Numbered from the stretch's first letter, positions 52,801-61,925 are shown. The stretch: 64,000 nucleotides of DNA from Oegoconia quadripuncta (GCA_949316235.1 OX438743.1:24053771-24117770), one strand, 5' to 3'. The notes: a model not told the origin generated them from the sequence alone. Numbers and translations are program-made.

Positions 52801-53556
52801 TTCGGCCAACGATTTCACACCTGCGTTCAGATTATTCTGCAATACTGTCAGTCCCGACTGGATACTTCCTTCATTTTCAGATCCTCTAATCTCTTGCTTC
52901 ACAGGTTCTGCTACGTTAGGCTTCCAGAATTTCTGGAGAGTATCGTTAAATTTGTTGATTTGAGTTTGGAAGTTCTGTTGCAAGTTTTCAATATTTTGCT
53001 GTATCTGAATAAGTTGCTGATTACTCTGCCACCAGTTCTGTAAGTTCTGCTGGTATTCAATGATACCATTGTTGAACACATTCTGTGTGTCAATAATATT
53101 TTGCTTTATGCCCGATAGTCCTTGCTGCTGCTCCTCGTAATGTTCAGGGTTCTGTGTTTCGTGCTGTTGACGTTGAGGGGCACCAGGATTCTTCAAGTCG
53201 ATTTCAGTTCTTTTGAGATCAGAATTCTCCTCGCTTGCAGGTACTATTTCATTAGTTTCCTTCTGTTTCTCGCAGTCACTCTTAAGCGATGGCTTGATAT
53301 CCTCAACGACGATTTTGACGGGGATGTCGGCGATCTGCACACGATTGCGAAGGTTGTTTTCGACATCCTTAACGCTGTTAACTTGATCTATTAGCTCTTG
53401 ATCGCTGGCGATATTTTCCGGAATCGTCTCTTTATTCAATACTTGTTTAACGACATCTGTTAATTTTTTTTCGAATTCAATTTCGGCTTTGTCGGCAATA
53501 GTGGCGGCGCGTGCGCCGATCATGAAAAGAGCGATTAAGAGCGTGTGTAACCTCAT
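40616..53556 (-). CDS. Gln-rich secreted protein, not recognised (four-exon model, 655 aa)
   Basis: I do not recognise this gene. Exons 51978-53556, 50051-50175, 43982-44039 and 40616-40821 (1579+125+58+206 nt) join in phase to 655 codons plus TAA. Residues 1-17 (MRLHTLLIALFMIGARA) form a signal peptide. Residues 145-210 are a Gln/Asn-rich likely coiled coil, and 280-335 are Gln-rich. Two related modules occur at 384-404 (GPIVQAIQNSPLYQG) and 460-480 (GPITQIIQKNPIVQG). There is Lys/Pro/Glu-rich linker at 407-450, GHGGHGGHKPGHKPG at 511-525, and an acidic Lys/Pro/Glu tail at 589-655. N-x-S/T sites occur at N204, N294, N304 and N495. A TATA promoter and a polyadenylation signal bracket the model. 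I infer an extracellular structural or secretory role. Exon 3 is the weak joint; see the alternatives under exons 2 and 3. Confidence 0.6.
40830..41690. other. Intron 3 of the secreted protein model, little recognised
   Basis: AGGCCTTGCTGCGTTCATAT (41253) recurs near 51450, so 41230-41345 is a repeat. The rest shows nothing. Confidence 0.45.
41695..41785 (+). repeat. SINE-B 3' fragment
   Basis: It holds the CTAGTTGCTTAGTGTGGAAC tail and (TTTA)n. Confidence 0.8.
41790..41960 (+). pseudogene. Non-LTR reverse transcriptase C-terminal snippet
   Basis: GRIEGKRKRGRPRISYMQQ is the GK+GRGRPR motif seen at 16840, followed by a broken frame. Confidence 0.65.
41961..42510. other. Nothing recognised
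   Basis: A (TTTG)n run lies at 42037-42067. Otherwise unremarkable. Confidence 0.4.
42515..42625 (+). repeat. Copy of the 12829 repeat
   Basis: It contains GCAGCAGCGAAAGGGAAACG and the palindrome GCTGAGCTTATAAGAGCTCAGC. Confidence 0.7.
42792..43090. mobile_element. MITE family M2, copy 3
   Basis: The ends are GGCCCATATTAATAA and TTTATTAATACGGGCC. It is about 300 bp and collinear with the reverse complement of copy 2. Confidence 0.87.
43091..43980. other. Mostly unrecognised, one repeat fragment
   Basis: Positions 43220-43410 contain the CGACTTCC ... CTTTTTGAAGCCGGTTAAAA type repeat related to 15170-15640. Nothing coding. Confidence 0.45.
43982..44039 (-). CDS. Possible exon 3 of the secreted protein, or signal exon of a separate gene
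   Basis: A GAAG|GTAAGT donor in phase 1 matches exon 4. With an ACGAAG acceptor at 44040 the 58-nt exon reads SIGLATLVFGCMYNLDIKE and accepts phase 0 from exon 2. The acceptor is weak (AAG, no pyrimidine tract). Alternatively, the two codons upstream are ACG AAG; if ACG were ATG, MKSIGLATLVFGCMYN would be a textbook signal peptide of a separate small secreted protein with a phase-1 intron. A TTTAG further inside would make a 12-nt microexon that reads exon 4 in another frame. Confidence 0.45.
44045..44120. repeat. Degenerate CA-rich tract
   Basis: It is an ACACACACCC-type simple repeat immediately upstream (minus strand) of possible exon 3. Confidence 0.85.
44121..45045. other. Nothing recognised
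   Basis: AT-rich. CACCCTGTATTAAAGGTCAT near 44760 resembles a TIR end but has no partner. Confidence 0.4.
45050..45175 (-). repeat. SINE-B fragment, minus
   Basis: It runs from the tail (ACACAGCGCCATCTAGTTCC) to the body (CGTATTCATCACACAAACAT) and has lost the head. Confidence 0.82.
45176..46020 (+). repeat. Nested copies of the Helitron-like repeat and an L-a tail
   Basis: TAATATTATAAATGCGAAGG opens at 45180. An L-a type 3' tail interrupts at about 45645-45775. Two copies of the TAAAGTGAGTAGTTCCC end follow (45820-45910, 45960-46020). Confidence 0.7.
46025..46215 (+). repeat. SINE-B 3' part
   Basis: Tail with AGTTGCTTAGTGTGGAACTA and (TTTA)n, followed by the end of a Helitron-like repeat. 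Confidence 0.75.
46520..47383. mobile_element. Mariner derivative with 268-bp terminal inverted repeats
   Basis: Arms 46520-46787 and 47117-47383 are nearly perfect inverted repeats starting CAGGGCGTCCCAAAGTTATG. TA (within TATATA) flanks both ends, as expected for a mariner/Tc1 insertion. The 329-bp centre holds only the end of a transposase gene. Confidence 0.95.
46866..47075 (-). pseudogene. Mariner-type transposase C-terminus
   Basis: It reads FFFWGYVKDMLYKKRYENVG and ends GSHFEHLIN. FFLWGYLKD and GGHFEHL are the final landmarks of IS630/mariner-like transposases. The DNA-binding domain and the catalytic residues before WG are deleted, so it cannot be active. Confidence 0.88.
48034..48187 (-). 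repeat. SINE-A 3' part, minus, inside the foldback
   Basis: It runs from the poly(T) end to GACAACCGGAACACAACAA, where foldback sequence resumes. Confidence 0.88.
48525..48740 (-). repeat. Helitron-like repeat, minus
   Basis: It begins CTAGCTTTCCGCCCACGGCT and ends TTTCGCATTTATAACATTAG. Confidence 0.78.
49061..49404. repeat. GTCGGGGGTTAAA-type repeat
   Basis: It has AACGGCTGAACCCATTTTTA and ends CGTCGGGGGTTAAA, a type also seen near 47690-47730. Confidence 0.55.
49405..49740 (-). repeat. SINE-A, minus, full length
   Basis: Complete from poly(T) to GCCACGGGTGC. Confidence 0.9.
49741..50030. other. Nothing recognised
   Basis: This is intron 2 of the secreted protein model, just downstream of its exon 2. 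Confidence 0.4.
50051..50175 (-). CDS. Secreted protein exon 2
   Basis: After a TTTCCTCTAG acceptor the phase-1 frame reads VAAWGNFVNGLLGSIGALIN and then a Thr/Ser-rich stretch to NQVT at ACC|GTATGT. The phase fits exon 1 exactly. If the donor is not used, four more codons (VCTF) lead to TAA, which would end the protein at 572 residues. I see no AATAAA close behind that stop, so I prefer splicing. Confidence 0.85.
50350..50480. mobile_element. MITE with 30-bp TIRs
   Basis: TTACATAATTTCATCGTTAT and its near-complement at the right (about 26 of 30 matching), in intron 1 of the secreted protein gene. Confidence 0.85.
50880..51215 (-). repeat. SINE-A, reference full-length copy, minus
   Basis: In its own direction it starts ACCGCCTCCGTGGCTCAATG (A-box-like TGGCTCAATG) and has GGTTCGATCCCC as a B box. 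It continues through TGGTGGTAGGGCATTTTAAA and GGTTGTCAGAGATAAGATAG and ends CACAACGGGTT complement plus poly(A). It is about 335 bp, and twelve copies or fragments lie in this window. Confidence 0.92.
51220..51970. other. Intron 1 of the secreted protein gene, one repeat fragment
   Basis: Positions 51420-51535 match 41230-41345 (GCTGCGTTCACATTTCCGAT). No coding signal otherwise. Confidence 0.45.
51978..53556 (-). CDS. Secreted protein exon 1 (signal peptide and Gln-rich body)
   Basis: The exon encodes residues 1-526 in one uninterrupted frame, beginning MRLHTLLIALFMIGARA and ending HKPGHKPGQ. Continuing past the donor adds only GM and a stop, and CAAG|GTATGT is a strong donor (phase 1), so the protein continues in another exon. 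A single cysteine (C95) remains after the signal peptide. The ATG is the first codon after a roughly 20-nt leader. The reverse strand carries only shadow frames. Confidence 0.93.
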
Positions 53557-53601
53557 GGCGTGCGTCTGGCGTGTACTAAGGTGGCCGGGTGGGGCTCTTA
53601 C

Positions 53602-53608
53602 ATTTATA
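53602..53608 (-). promoter_or_regulatory. TATA box of the secreted protein gene
   Basis: The minus strand reads TATAAAT, 46-52 nt before the start codon. A TTAGT initiator-like sequence lies at about 53575-53579, roughly 25-30 nt downstream, which predicts a leader of about 20 nt. A strong TATA box fits a tissue-specific, highly expressed gene. Confidence 0.7.
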
Positions 53609-53639
53609 TGAGTGGTCTAACGGTCCACTCAGGCGCAGG

Positions 53640-54285
53640 TTCGTGTTTACGCTTTCCGGTCGTCCAGCGCTAAACGTTTCTGTCATTATTTGTGTTTAAA
53701 TTGTCCGCACCGCCCGATGCTCATCGCCAAATTAACTGTTAACACTCACAAAATGTAAATTTCGTTTTTTTCCCAACAGGCAACATGATGTGGTGATGTT
53801 ACTGTAATTTTATTGGTAGTGATAAAATCTCGGGCGACGAAATCCAATAAACTGATTTCGATTCAGAGTTTTCGCTAATGAGTTTACCGCGTGACAAAAC
53901 AGGGTTCGCGTGTTATATTCTAGTAGTTACATACTCGTACATACGTAATCATTTTTCTCAAATGGGATGATCAGAGATATCCCAAACATAAGGGTTTGGC
54001 TGTCCTAAACATTAAAAGTTTTTTTTTAAGCACAACGGCCAACCCGTTGCAAAATTCTATAAACGCGTTACGTTTTTTTGTCTTTTTAAGAGGGAGACAT
54101 TTTTACGGCTTCTTGACAGACAATAACACATTTACACAATCCACAAATACATAAATGTAAACTATAAAATTATTACTACAAGATACACAGCAAGGCTCAT
54201 ATAAAACTATCCCACGACTGAGACAAACTTAAGTTTATACTTGAGATACTATTTCTAATTTGATATTCGTTTCAAATATAACATA
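53640..54285. other. Upstream region of the secreted protein gene
   Basis: No repeat family recognised in the first 350 bp upstream of the promoter. Further out only simple tracts. Confidence 0.45.
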
Positions 54286-54289
54286 ATTT

Positions 54290-54472
54290 TTTTTATGCAC
54301 TCAATTTATGCATTTATTTTATGTACTTGACCTCAATCACACCTGATGTTAAGTGAAGATGAGGTCGTACTGACCCGGAAACCCCAACACATTTGGGGTA
54401 TCTTATCTCTGACAACCGGAACACAACAATGTTATCAACATTGCTGTTTGGCGGCAGATTTAGATAAATAGG
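54290..54472 (-). repeat. SINE-A 3' part, minus
   Basis: It has internal deletions (from GATGAGGTC straight to GTACTGACCC) and ends at GGCAGATTTAGATAA. Confidence 0.85.
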
Positions 54473-54720
54473 CAGATTTAAAGAAATATACAGAAATACA
54501 CACGTACAGCTGAGCCCATCATAGTTAAAACGTGCAAATTTGTAGATGTTTTTTGGTGGAAAGTCCCATAGTCGCTGTTTACGTCACACACGGGAGGAGA
54601 CGGGTTGTCTCTATTCTTCTTACCCGACTGCCCAAGAAAAGAGGGTAACGTTTTTCGACTGCATGTAAGTATGTATGTAGATTTCTATGTTACCTCCTGT
54701 AGCCTAAACAGATTCACCGA

Positions 54721-56048
54721 TTTCAAATATTTTTCAATTTCTGGGCTAAATCACATATTAAAAAAAATTTGAACAGAGCTCTTTTCATGTGCTTCCCATA
54801 ATCATTTCTTAGATTCGCTGAAACTTTTATAAAGCGGTTACTTTTAAAAATTAACGCTGCCTATACTTAATGTTATCCGATAATACACACAAAAGCTAAA
54901 TTTGGATTTGCCGTTCCCAAAAAAAAAAATCAAAAATGTTTGTATGGAGAAAACAGTCTTAATGAAATTCTTCATACAAAACGTCAATTTCATAGGTATA
55001 TTCACACCTAATAGATTCATCTTGAACACTGGTTTTTAAACATATATTGTTATTACATGCCAAAACTATAAAATTTTTAACGTTTAATTACCAAATCAAA
55101 TCAAAAAATGCTTTATTTTGTAGGTACACAGGGTACACTTAAAATAGTCAGATTTTACATTTTTTAAGCTACTGCTTGTTCAAAAGGGAATTTTCCCTTG
55201 AGAAGAACAAGCAAGAAACTCGTGGGTTGCTCTTTAAAAAAAAAAGGTTTTTATATTACAAAATTATTAATTCTTATTTTATATTCATTATTAATTGTGA
55301 AATAGCCTGGTTATGCGCGAACGGGCTGTTTATGTCCATGGATGTTTATCATCTAAATAATCTGATATTTTATAATTTGCTTTCTTAATAAGTTTCTGTT
55401 TTATAGTATCTTTAAATTTATTGAAAGGAAGGAAAGGACCGTTATTTGATACATGTTAATATACCTACGTCAGTCGGTAATTATATATTCCGATCTCGAT
55501 TCTATTATGACGTAATATTAGAGTCATACTTTCAATTTCATAATGGCTGATGTCTCCATTGTTACCAGGTCAGGAGTCATGGAAAGCTTATTTCATTCAT
55601 CCGAGGAAAGTGCTCTTAAGGGTACATAACGGAAGCTGTCAATCGATAAAGTTTTCGAAGGGAGCGACAGGTTTGAAAAGGGTTTTGTTTATTTCAATAA
55701 GTACCTACACCATAACAGGTGTCGGTAGGGGATTATTAATACTCGAATATTAGGTCCTTACCTATGAAATTGGCGTTTTGTATAAAGAATTTCATTAAGA
55801 CGGTTTTCTCCATACAAATATTTTTGATTTTTTTTTGGGAACGGCAAATCCAAATTTAGCTAAACTTTGTGTGTATTATCGGATAACATTAAGTTTAAGT
55901 ATAGGCAACGTTAATTTTTAAAAGTAACCGCTTTATAAAAGTTTCAGCGAATCTAAGAAAATGATTATGGGAAGCACATGAAAAGAGCTCTGTTCACATT
56001 TTTTTTATTATGTGATTTAGCCCAGAAATTAATAAATATTTCATGTGA
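54721..56048. mobile_element. 1.33-kb foldback element with about 280-bp arms
   Basis: Arms 54721-55000 and 55758-56048 are inverted repeats (TGCTTCCCATAATCATTTCT; AACGTTAATTTTTAAAAG in reverse). The centre contains an L-a LINE tail insertion. No transposase. Confidence 0.92.
55095..55430 (-). mobile_element. L-a LINE tail, minus, inside the foldback
   Basis: ATGCTTTATTTTGTAGGTAC to TAAGTTTCTGTTTTATAGTA. It is close to the copy at 13515. Confidence 0.85.
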
Positions 56049-56334
56049 AACCTTGAAATAATATTCCATTTTTCAAATAACGAACAAATTTGGATGTAGC
56101 TTTGAAAATCGCAGGAATTGGTACATTATGATTAACGACGAAAAAAAACCCAATTTCATAGATAAAGATGGGATTTCCTATAAGCAGAATTCCATCAAAA
56201 TATTATAGGTAAGAAAAACCGATGTCTTCTTCTTCAATTTAAGAGCTATGCTCTTGTCGGTGGAATAATGGCCAGGTCACTCTACTTTCCACCCTCGTTT
56301 TAACCTCTTGGTACGTACGACACGACATTTTCAA

Positions 56335-56960
56335 ATGAAATCAAAATATTTTATTTCATAGGATAAAATTATCATTTGAAAACGTCACATTAACATTACA
56401 TTTAAATTTACTGCCATTCACATACTTTCACATACCGCTGACTCCCCAGAGAAGAACGAGCAAGAAACTCTAGGGTTGCTCTTTTAAACAGATTTTGGGA
56501 TACAATTTGTGATTTGATAATTATATGAATAATTAGACAGCTATGTCCATGCTTGCTTATCATTCAAATAGTCAGTGATCTTATAATAGCCTTTTGCTAA
56601 TAATTTCTGTTTTATGATTGCTTTAAATTTATTTAAAGGCAAATTTTGAATGTCTATTGGATCCTTATTATAAAAGCGTATACATTGGCCTTTGAAGGAT
56701 TTACTAACTTTGTGAAGTCGGCTAACATAAACAGTAAACTGGTTCTTATTCCTTGTATTAACATTGTGCCTATCACTTTTTTAGCGAATAAGGTTATATT
56801 TTTTTTTGCATATAACAAATTCTCATAAATGTATTGAGGAGTCATTGTTGAGATATTAATTTCCTTATACTTATCTCTAAGAGACACTCTAGGTCCAAAT
56901 TTATAAATGGCACGAATAGCACGCTTACATTCGCTTACATACATTCACATTTTCTTTCAC
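56335..56960 (-). mobile_element. L-a LINE 3' end, minus
   Basis: Tail and about 95 codons with frame breaks, including in reverse ECKRAIRAIYKFGPRVSLRD. Confidence 0.87.
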
Positions 56961-57114
56961 TTGGTCAAAGTAATTACGCCTAGGTCTTCCCCTTCATCTC
57001 TTTCCTTCAATCTGTCCCTCAATTATGTTCTTCAAAAAAATATCGTAATTATGGAAAACCGATGTCACACTCCCTAAAACAGCAAATAATACTTGAATAT
57101 AAGTAAATCAAGGA

Positions 57115-57195
57115 GGAGCGTCGGTGGCTCAGCGGTTAGGACGCGGTCTCTCAATTTAGGAGGTCCGGGTTTGATTCCCAGGCAGGCCAATGTAC
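57115..57195 (+). repeat. SINE-C head joined to SINE-B body
   Basis: GGTGGCTCAGCGGTTAGGAC and GGAGGTCCGGGTTTGATTCC are followed directly by a SINE-B body. Confidence 0.8.
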
Positions 57196-57350
57196 CAATG
57201 ATTGTATGATGAATACAGACATGTGTTCCCGAGTTATGGATGTTTTTCAATTATGTATTTATTTACAAAAAAAAATATTTGTATCCATGATACCTACGAG
57301 CCTAGTTGCTTAGTGTGGAACTAGATGGCGCTGTGTGTATGTGCAAAAAA
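57196..57350 (+). repeat. SINE-B body and tail
   Basis: GATTGTATGATGAATACAGA to GGAACTAGATGGCGCTGTGT. The usual SINE-B head is replaced by a SINE-C head. Confidence 0.82.
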
Positions 57351-57454
57351 AGAAAAAAAAAAGCGTTACCTGTAGTGGAACTTTCCATGCACTTCTCTTT
57401 TTCTTTTTCCTTTAATTGTTACTCAACACTAGCGATACTGTTAACTGTCTTAAC

Positions 57455-57745
57455 CGCTGAACCACTGTTGGTTCAGCGGTTAAGACCCGGTCTCCCAATT
57501 TAGGAGGTCCGGGTTTGATTCCCAGGCAGGCAAATGTACCAATGAGTTTTTAAATTTAATTTAATTACTTGTGTGTGTTTTTAAATTTAATCCGATAGGT
57601 CTTAAACGGTGAAGGAAAACATCGTGAGGAAACCTGCATGCCTGTGAAATAAAAATTCACAGTCTCCAACCCGCATTGAGCCAGCGTGGCGTACTATGGC
57701 CCATACTTCCTTATTCCAGCAGTGGGATATTTACGGGCTGATGAT
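57455..57745 (+). repeat. SINE-C, plus, full length
   Basis: Head GGTTCAGCGGTTAAGACC, B-box-like GGTCCGGGTTTGATTCCC, body to GATATTTACGGGCTGATGAT. Confidence 0.85.
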
Positions 57746-58080
57746 GACGAGCTATAACAACAACGGACACTTTTCATTCATGATTGACGACAAAATGTAC
57801 ATGCAGACGGGAACGCGTGTACTTTTATGCATTCGAACTTGTAGGGGTTGTAACTGAAAACCAGTGTTTCGCTCTTTGAGTGATGGAGGTGCCACACTGA
57901 GTTATGACCCAATTGTGCTACTGCGGCACACACTCTCTCTTCGTATTTACTGCCTGTTTCTTTACTTTTATTTGTATGTATATTTCACTGTTATTTATTT
58001 TTTAATCTTGTGACATACACAATTGATATAAATATAATTATAATATAAAATATCACATATTAATAATATAAAAAGAATTT
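57746..58080. other. Mostly unrecognised, short repeat
   Basis: TGTGCTACTGCGGCACACAC at about 57912 matches the unique segment between the GT tracts at 23140. Confidence 0.5.
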
Positions 58081-58100
58081 ATTTATTATAGTTGGCTACT

Positions 58101-58925
58101 TCAATCTTCATCGCTACTCCAGTTCGTAACTTCATTATCTTCATTATTGTCTTCTTCTTCAGTTTCTGTAAAAATATAAACAAGGTAGTGAGACTATGAA
58201 CAGCTAATAATTAATGTATAATAATTAAGATAACAACTAAATACCTGATGGAGCTTTCAGTGCATCAGTGACAAAGTTTGGGAGCTGATCTCCATCGAAC
58301 CATTTGCAATAATACTTGTTATCTTCCCGTATCCAACTAGTTTTTGGCTAGGATGTTTTAAGTGAGCATTAGTCCAAATAGTGGATATATAATTGCTCGT
58401 AGAAAGTGCTGCAATCTTGATGAAGGTGATGAACATCTGGAGCCGAGCAGCATCAACATCAGTGATCCCATCAAGATTATCCACTTCACATATGAAGTTT
58501 TGTATAAGTTGAAAATATTTTGCTGTTCGTCAATATTTTCATATAATCCAACATGTCCAAACTTGATGAAAGCCTCGTGGTATTCGATTTTTTGTTTTTC
58601 ATTACTTTGTACGGTTTTAATTTACCTTTCCGTAAAAATGCAGAATTATAATCGCATCCGGTAAATGCGTGAAATCCAGGCAAGCTTTTACAGATAGATC
58701 CTCCCAGTTGTGCGTGAATTTTTATTAGATCTACATATCTTAAATTATTTCCAGTACCTGTAAGTATCCATACATGCGAATCATGTTGTAAATGATGCAT
58801 ATGACCACTGATCACTATATTTGTTTCATCATTGATGTTACATGCATGATAGATCACTTTGGGATACCCAGTGAAGAAGCAGATATACTTCTTTGTGTTC
58901 TGGGCATAATAATTCTTGAACAATA
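58101..58925 (-). pseudogene. Decayed FEN/XPG-like (GCDY) gene copy, two exons
   Basis: Exon 58245-58925 encodes WILTGTGNNLRYVDLIKI and PGFHAFTGCDYNSAFLRKGK, typical of a multicopy insect and cnidarian family with a FEN/XPG-like GCDY motif. The usual DTDV metal-binding block before MHHL is missing; the sequence jumps from NIVISG to HMHHL. At least two frameshifts are needed to read on through TDVDAARLQMF and NKYYCKWFDGDQLPN. A CAG|GTATTT donor joins in phase 1 to exon 58101-58165 (TEEEDNNEDNEV to WSSDED, then TGA), the acidic tail usual for the family. The 5' part is absent. I call it a pseudogene, probably mobile-element related. Confidence 0.75.
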
Positions 58926-59094
58926 CTAAAATTTTTAGCCTATATACTATGAGGTAGGTCTGGCGATCACGGGCTCTTGGTCTATTAGATGAGCATTTTA
59001 TAATTACAACACAAAATATTGTACATAATTCACATATTTTGGAAAATAGGCAGATAGTGTTAATATTAATTGTAGGTACTATAATACATAGTCT

Positions 59095-59204
59095 TCGTTT
59101 TTTTCTATATATTTTTTTAAACGCAAAACATTCGCACTAAGCGGTTCTTCTTCAGAGTGCCAACAGCCTAAGCATGGAACTTCCCTTCTGGCGTCAGCAG
59201 TTAA
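59095..59204 (-). repeat. Possible LINE remnant beside SINE-A
   Basis: CAGCCTAAGCATGGAACTTC resembles the C-terminal AKAWNSL region of the LINE at 62870. Too short to be sure. Confidence 0.35.
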
Positions 59205-59462
59205 CCGCCTCCGCTTCTCAATGTAGACAACATAGCGTTTACGAAAAATCCCCAGCGGGGTGTTTAGTACTCGGTTTGGTTGGTGGCAGGGCATTTTAAA
59301 TGTCCGCCTGGCTAGCTACCATCATCTTATCTAAATCTGCCGCCAAACAGCAATGTTAATAGCAAGCATTGTTGTGTTCCGGTTGTCAGAGATACGATAG
59401 CCAGTCCCCTAAATAAGATGGGGTTTCCGCGTCAGTACGCTTAAATTTAATAAGCATATCGC
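59205..59462 (+). repeat. SINE-A, plus
   Basis: Starts AACCGCCTCCGCTTCTCAAT and is truncated before the 3' end. Confidence 0.87.
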
Positions 59463-59935
59463 CTAAATTTAAATATTGAGTTCATAGACAATGCACCTTA
59501 GGTCGCCCGTCATACGAGCAAAACGTCGACTAGTAAACTCAATAAGGGGGTCTGGTTGAAAAGCAGCAGCTAGTATCTCTCAGCATTATGCTGAACCAGA
59601 TCCTTTTATCACAAAAGTGATATTGTCCTATGTGTATTTACTAATGTAAGTACCTAATGTTAAGTATATTGCTCAAATAATGTTGTGACAATAAACGATT
59701 TCTTTATTTCTTTCTTTCTTCTTTCTAAAACTTAAAAAATATCTAGGACATCCTAAATCAGGACACATCCTGGGAAAACGGGACGGTTGGCAACTCTAGT
59801 ATAGTCGTATACTACAGGGGCAGTGGAGCTGAAGAGGCGCTAAAAGCCGAAAACCTCTCTCCTTTCGGTCAACCGCGTCCGGTACTGTTTTCATCTCTAC
59901 TATTTCACGAACTTAACATATAAAAACCAATAAAT
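59463..59935. other. Nothing recognised
   Basis: (TTTC)n run at 59700-59727. No coding region. Confidence 0.4.
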
Positions 59936-59939
59936 AATA

Positions 59940-60212
59940 ATAATAATAAATATCCTTAGACATATACACAGCGCCATCTAGTTCCACAGTAAGCAACAAT
60001 GTGCTTGTGTTGTGGATACCAGATGGTTGATATACTACATTTAAATACATTTTTTTTTGTAAATACATACTTATTATAAATGAAAACTTCCATAACTCGG
60101 ATACACATGTCCGTATTCATCACACAAACATATGCCCCTAGCGGGATTCGAACCCGCAACCTTTTGGTATAGTGGTCAGAGTTGCTAACCACTACACCAA
60201 ACAGGTCGTCGG
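59940..60212 (-). repeat. SINE-B, minus, full length
   Basis: Tail, body and head (GGATTCGAACCCGCAACCTT) all present and close to the copy at 7758. Confidence 0.9.
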
Positions 60213-60219
60213 TGTAATG

Positions 60220-60335
60220 TAACTATGTGTAATTTTGTAATTAAAGTACATCTTAGTAAGTTATCCTTAAGGGAATATTTTGTGGGATACAAGTATCCCA
60301 TGTCTTCTTCCAGCACAATTTATAACCAAAGCCAT
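60220..60335 (+). repeat. Copy of the 36028 repeat
   Basis: TAAGTTATCCTTAAGGGAAT and about 100 nt of matching sequence. Confidence 0.75.
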
Positions 60336-60685
60336 CATCTCAAGCCGCTAAAGGTCAACGTACTCGTACTTAATTGGGTGGGACCTGATTTAAACTTTAA
60401 TTAACAACAATTTAGAAAGATATATTCAAATGTATGCCACAAACCAAACCTACGGCGATGCAAATATTTGATAGGAATTTTCAAACAGAACTGTTTGTAG
60501 AGCCGGAGACCGTTAGTGGTGACAGGTTGACAGACAACTCAACAGATTTGTTGATATAGTGATTTTTACAGTATTTATACCAAACTAGTAGGTATACAGG
60601 GTGTTTGGAGAAAGAATGGATTCCTTTCAAAGTATGATAGTACATATTACATTACATTCAGGTCGTAAAAACTTATCGCTTATTC
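60336..60685. other. Nothing recognised
   Basis: ATACAGGGTGTTTGG near 60595 resembles a transposon end without a partner. Confidence 0.4.
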
Positions 60686-60687
60686 AA

Positions 60688-61005
60688 CCGCCTCCATGGC
60701 TCAATGTAAACAGTGGATTTACGAATCTGACGGGTTCGATCCCTATAGCGGGGTATTTAATACTCGTTTTGGTTAGTGACAGGGCATTTTAAATGTCCGC
60801 CTGGCTAGCTACCATCATTTAATCCAAGTCTGCCGGCAAAACAGCAATGTTAATAGCATCGTTGTGTTCCGGTTGTCAGAGATAAGGTATCCAGTCCCCC
60901 AAATAAGATGAGGTTTCCGTGTCAGTACGCTTCCGTCTTCAGCCTCATCTTCAACACCAGGAGTGATTCAGGTCAAGTGCTAACCCGTTGTGCATAAACA
61001 TATTT
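60688..61005 (+). repeat. SINE-A, plus, full length
   Basis: AACCGCCTCCATGGCTCAAT to CTAACCCGTTGTGCATAAA, with GGTTCGATCCCTATAGCGGG. Confidence 0.9.
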
Positions 61006-61800
61006 GGTTGGTATTTTGGCCATAAATGTTTATTAGTTGACAAAAGCCTTTCCCATCGGGTGATTTGCATCGCTTTCTATGGCAGAATTTTCTGGAAGCT
61101 CAGCACCAATGACGCTACTGTCCATCACTACTACTCCACAGGCGAATATCTGTGATCCTTTTGGTGTTGGGGTGTCCATGGGCGGCGGTGATTGCTTTCC
61201 ATCAGGTGACCCGCATGCTCGTTTGCCGCCCTCTCATATAAAAAAAAAACAAAATCTTAATCACAGAAACTGAAAAGTATATATTAATAATTATAGAAAA
61301 TAACATTGTTTTTTTCTATCTACAAATTTCCTATAGCTGTTGGTTGTATGGAAGAAATCGCTTTTAGTGATAAGACCGCCTAATTGTGTTCTATCATTCT
61401 CATCAAAAATTATTGTAAATTATTTTGCGCAATAGAGGGTATCTGTTTTGTATTTTATTGTTATAAATTGTAATTTAATATGAGAATCTGACATTTAATA
61501 ATTAGTTAAATTGACATAATTGTTATGTATTGTTATTTAATTGTATTTGACACAAAATATATGAGGTAAGATGACATTAATTCAGTTTTAAATGTAACAT
61601 TGTAATATTTAAAGTTATTCAGGGTTAACACAATGTTGTCGTTCATGTTTATAATCATTTCATGAATTTTTAATTCTATTTTTATATATTAAATATTTGT
61701 ACGCCCTAACAGGCAGATTTTGTTGGACTACTTACCTATCTACAAAATAAGACCTTTATCTGTATACCCAAATTCAAACAAATAAATAATTTTCTTTCTT
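61006..61800. other. Mostly unrecognised
   Basis: Positions 61040-61240 contain a common lepidopteran fragment (CATCAGGTGACCCGCATGCT). The rest is AT-rich. Confidence 0.4.
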
Positions 61801-61824
61801 TCTTTCTGGTAACAAAATGGTATT

Positions 61825-61925
61825 AGTGGTCACCCATCCAGGAACTGACCGCGACTGAAGTTGCTTACCTGCACTGCTAACAGCGAATGCCACTACCCCG
61901 GCGAGTCGATCAATAAGTTTAAACT
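61825..61925 (-). repeat. 5S-rRNA-like repeat fragment
   Basis: GTGGTCACCCATCCAGGAAC then TGACCGCGACTGAAGTTGCTTA has the same layout as reverse-complemented 5S rRNA and matches 14995. Confidence 0.6.

Noticed and set aside
51928..53394. Plus-strand frames of 80-140 codons
   Set aside because: They are antisense shadows of the 526-codon exon of the secreted protein.
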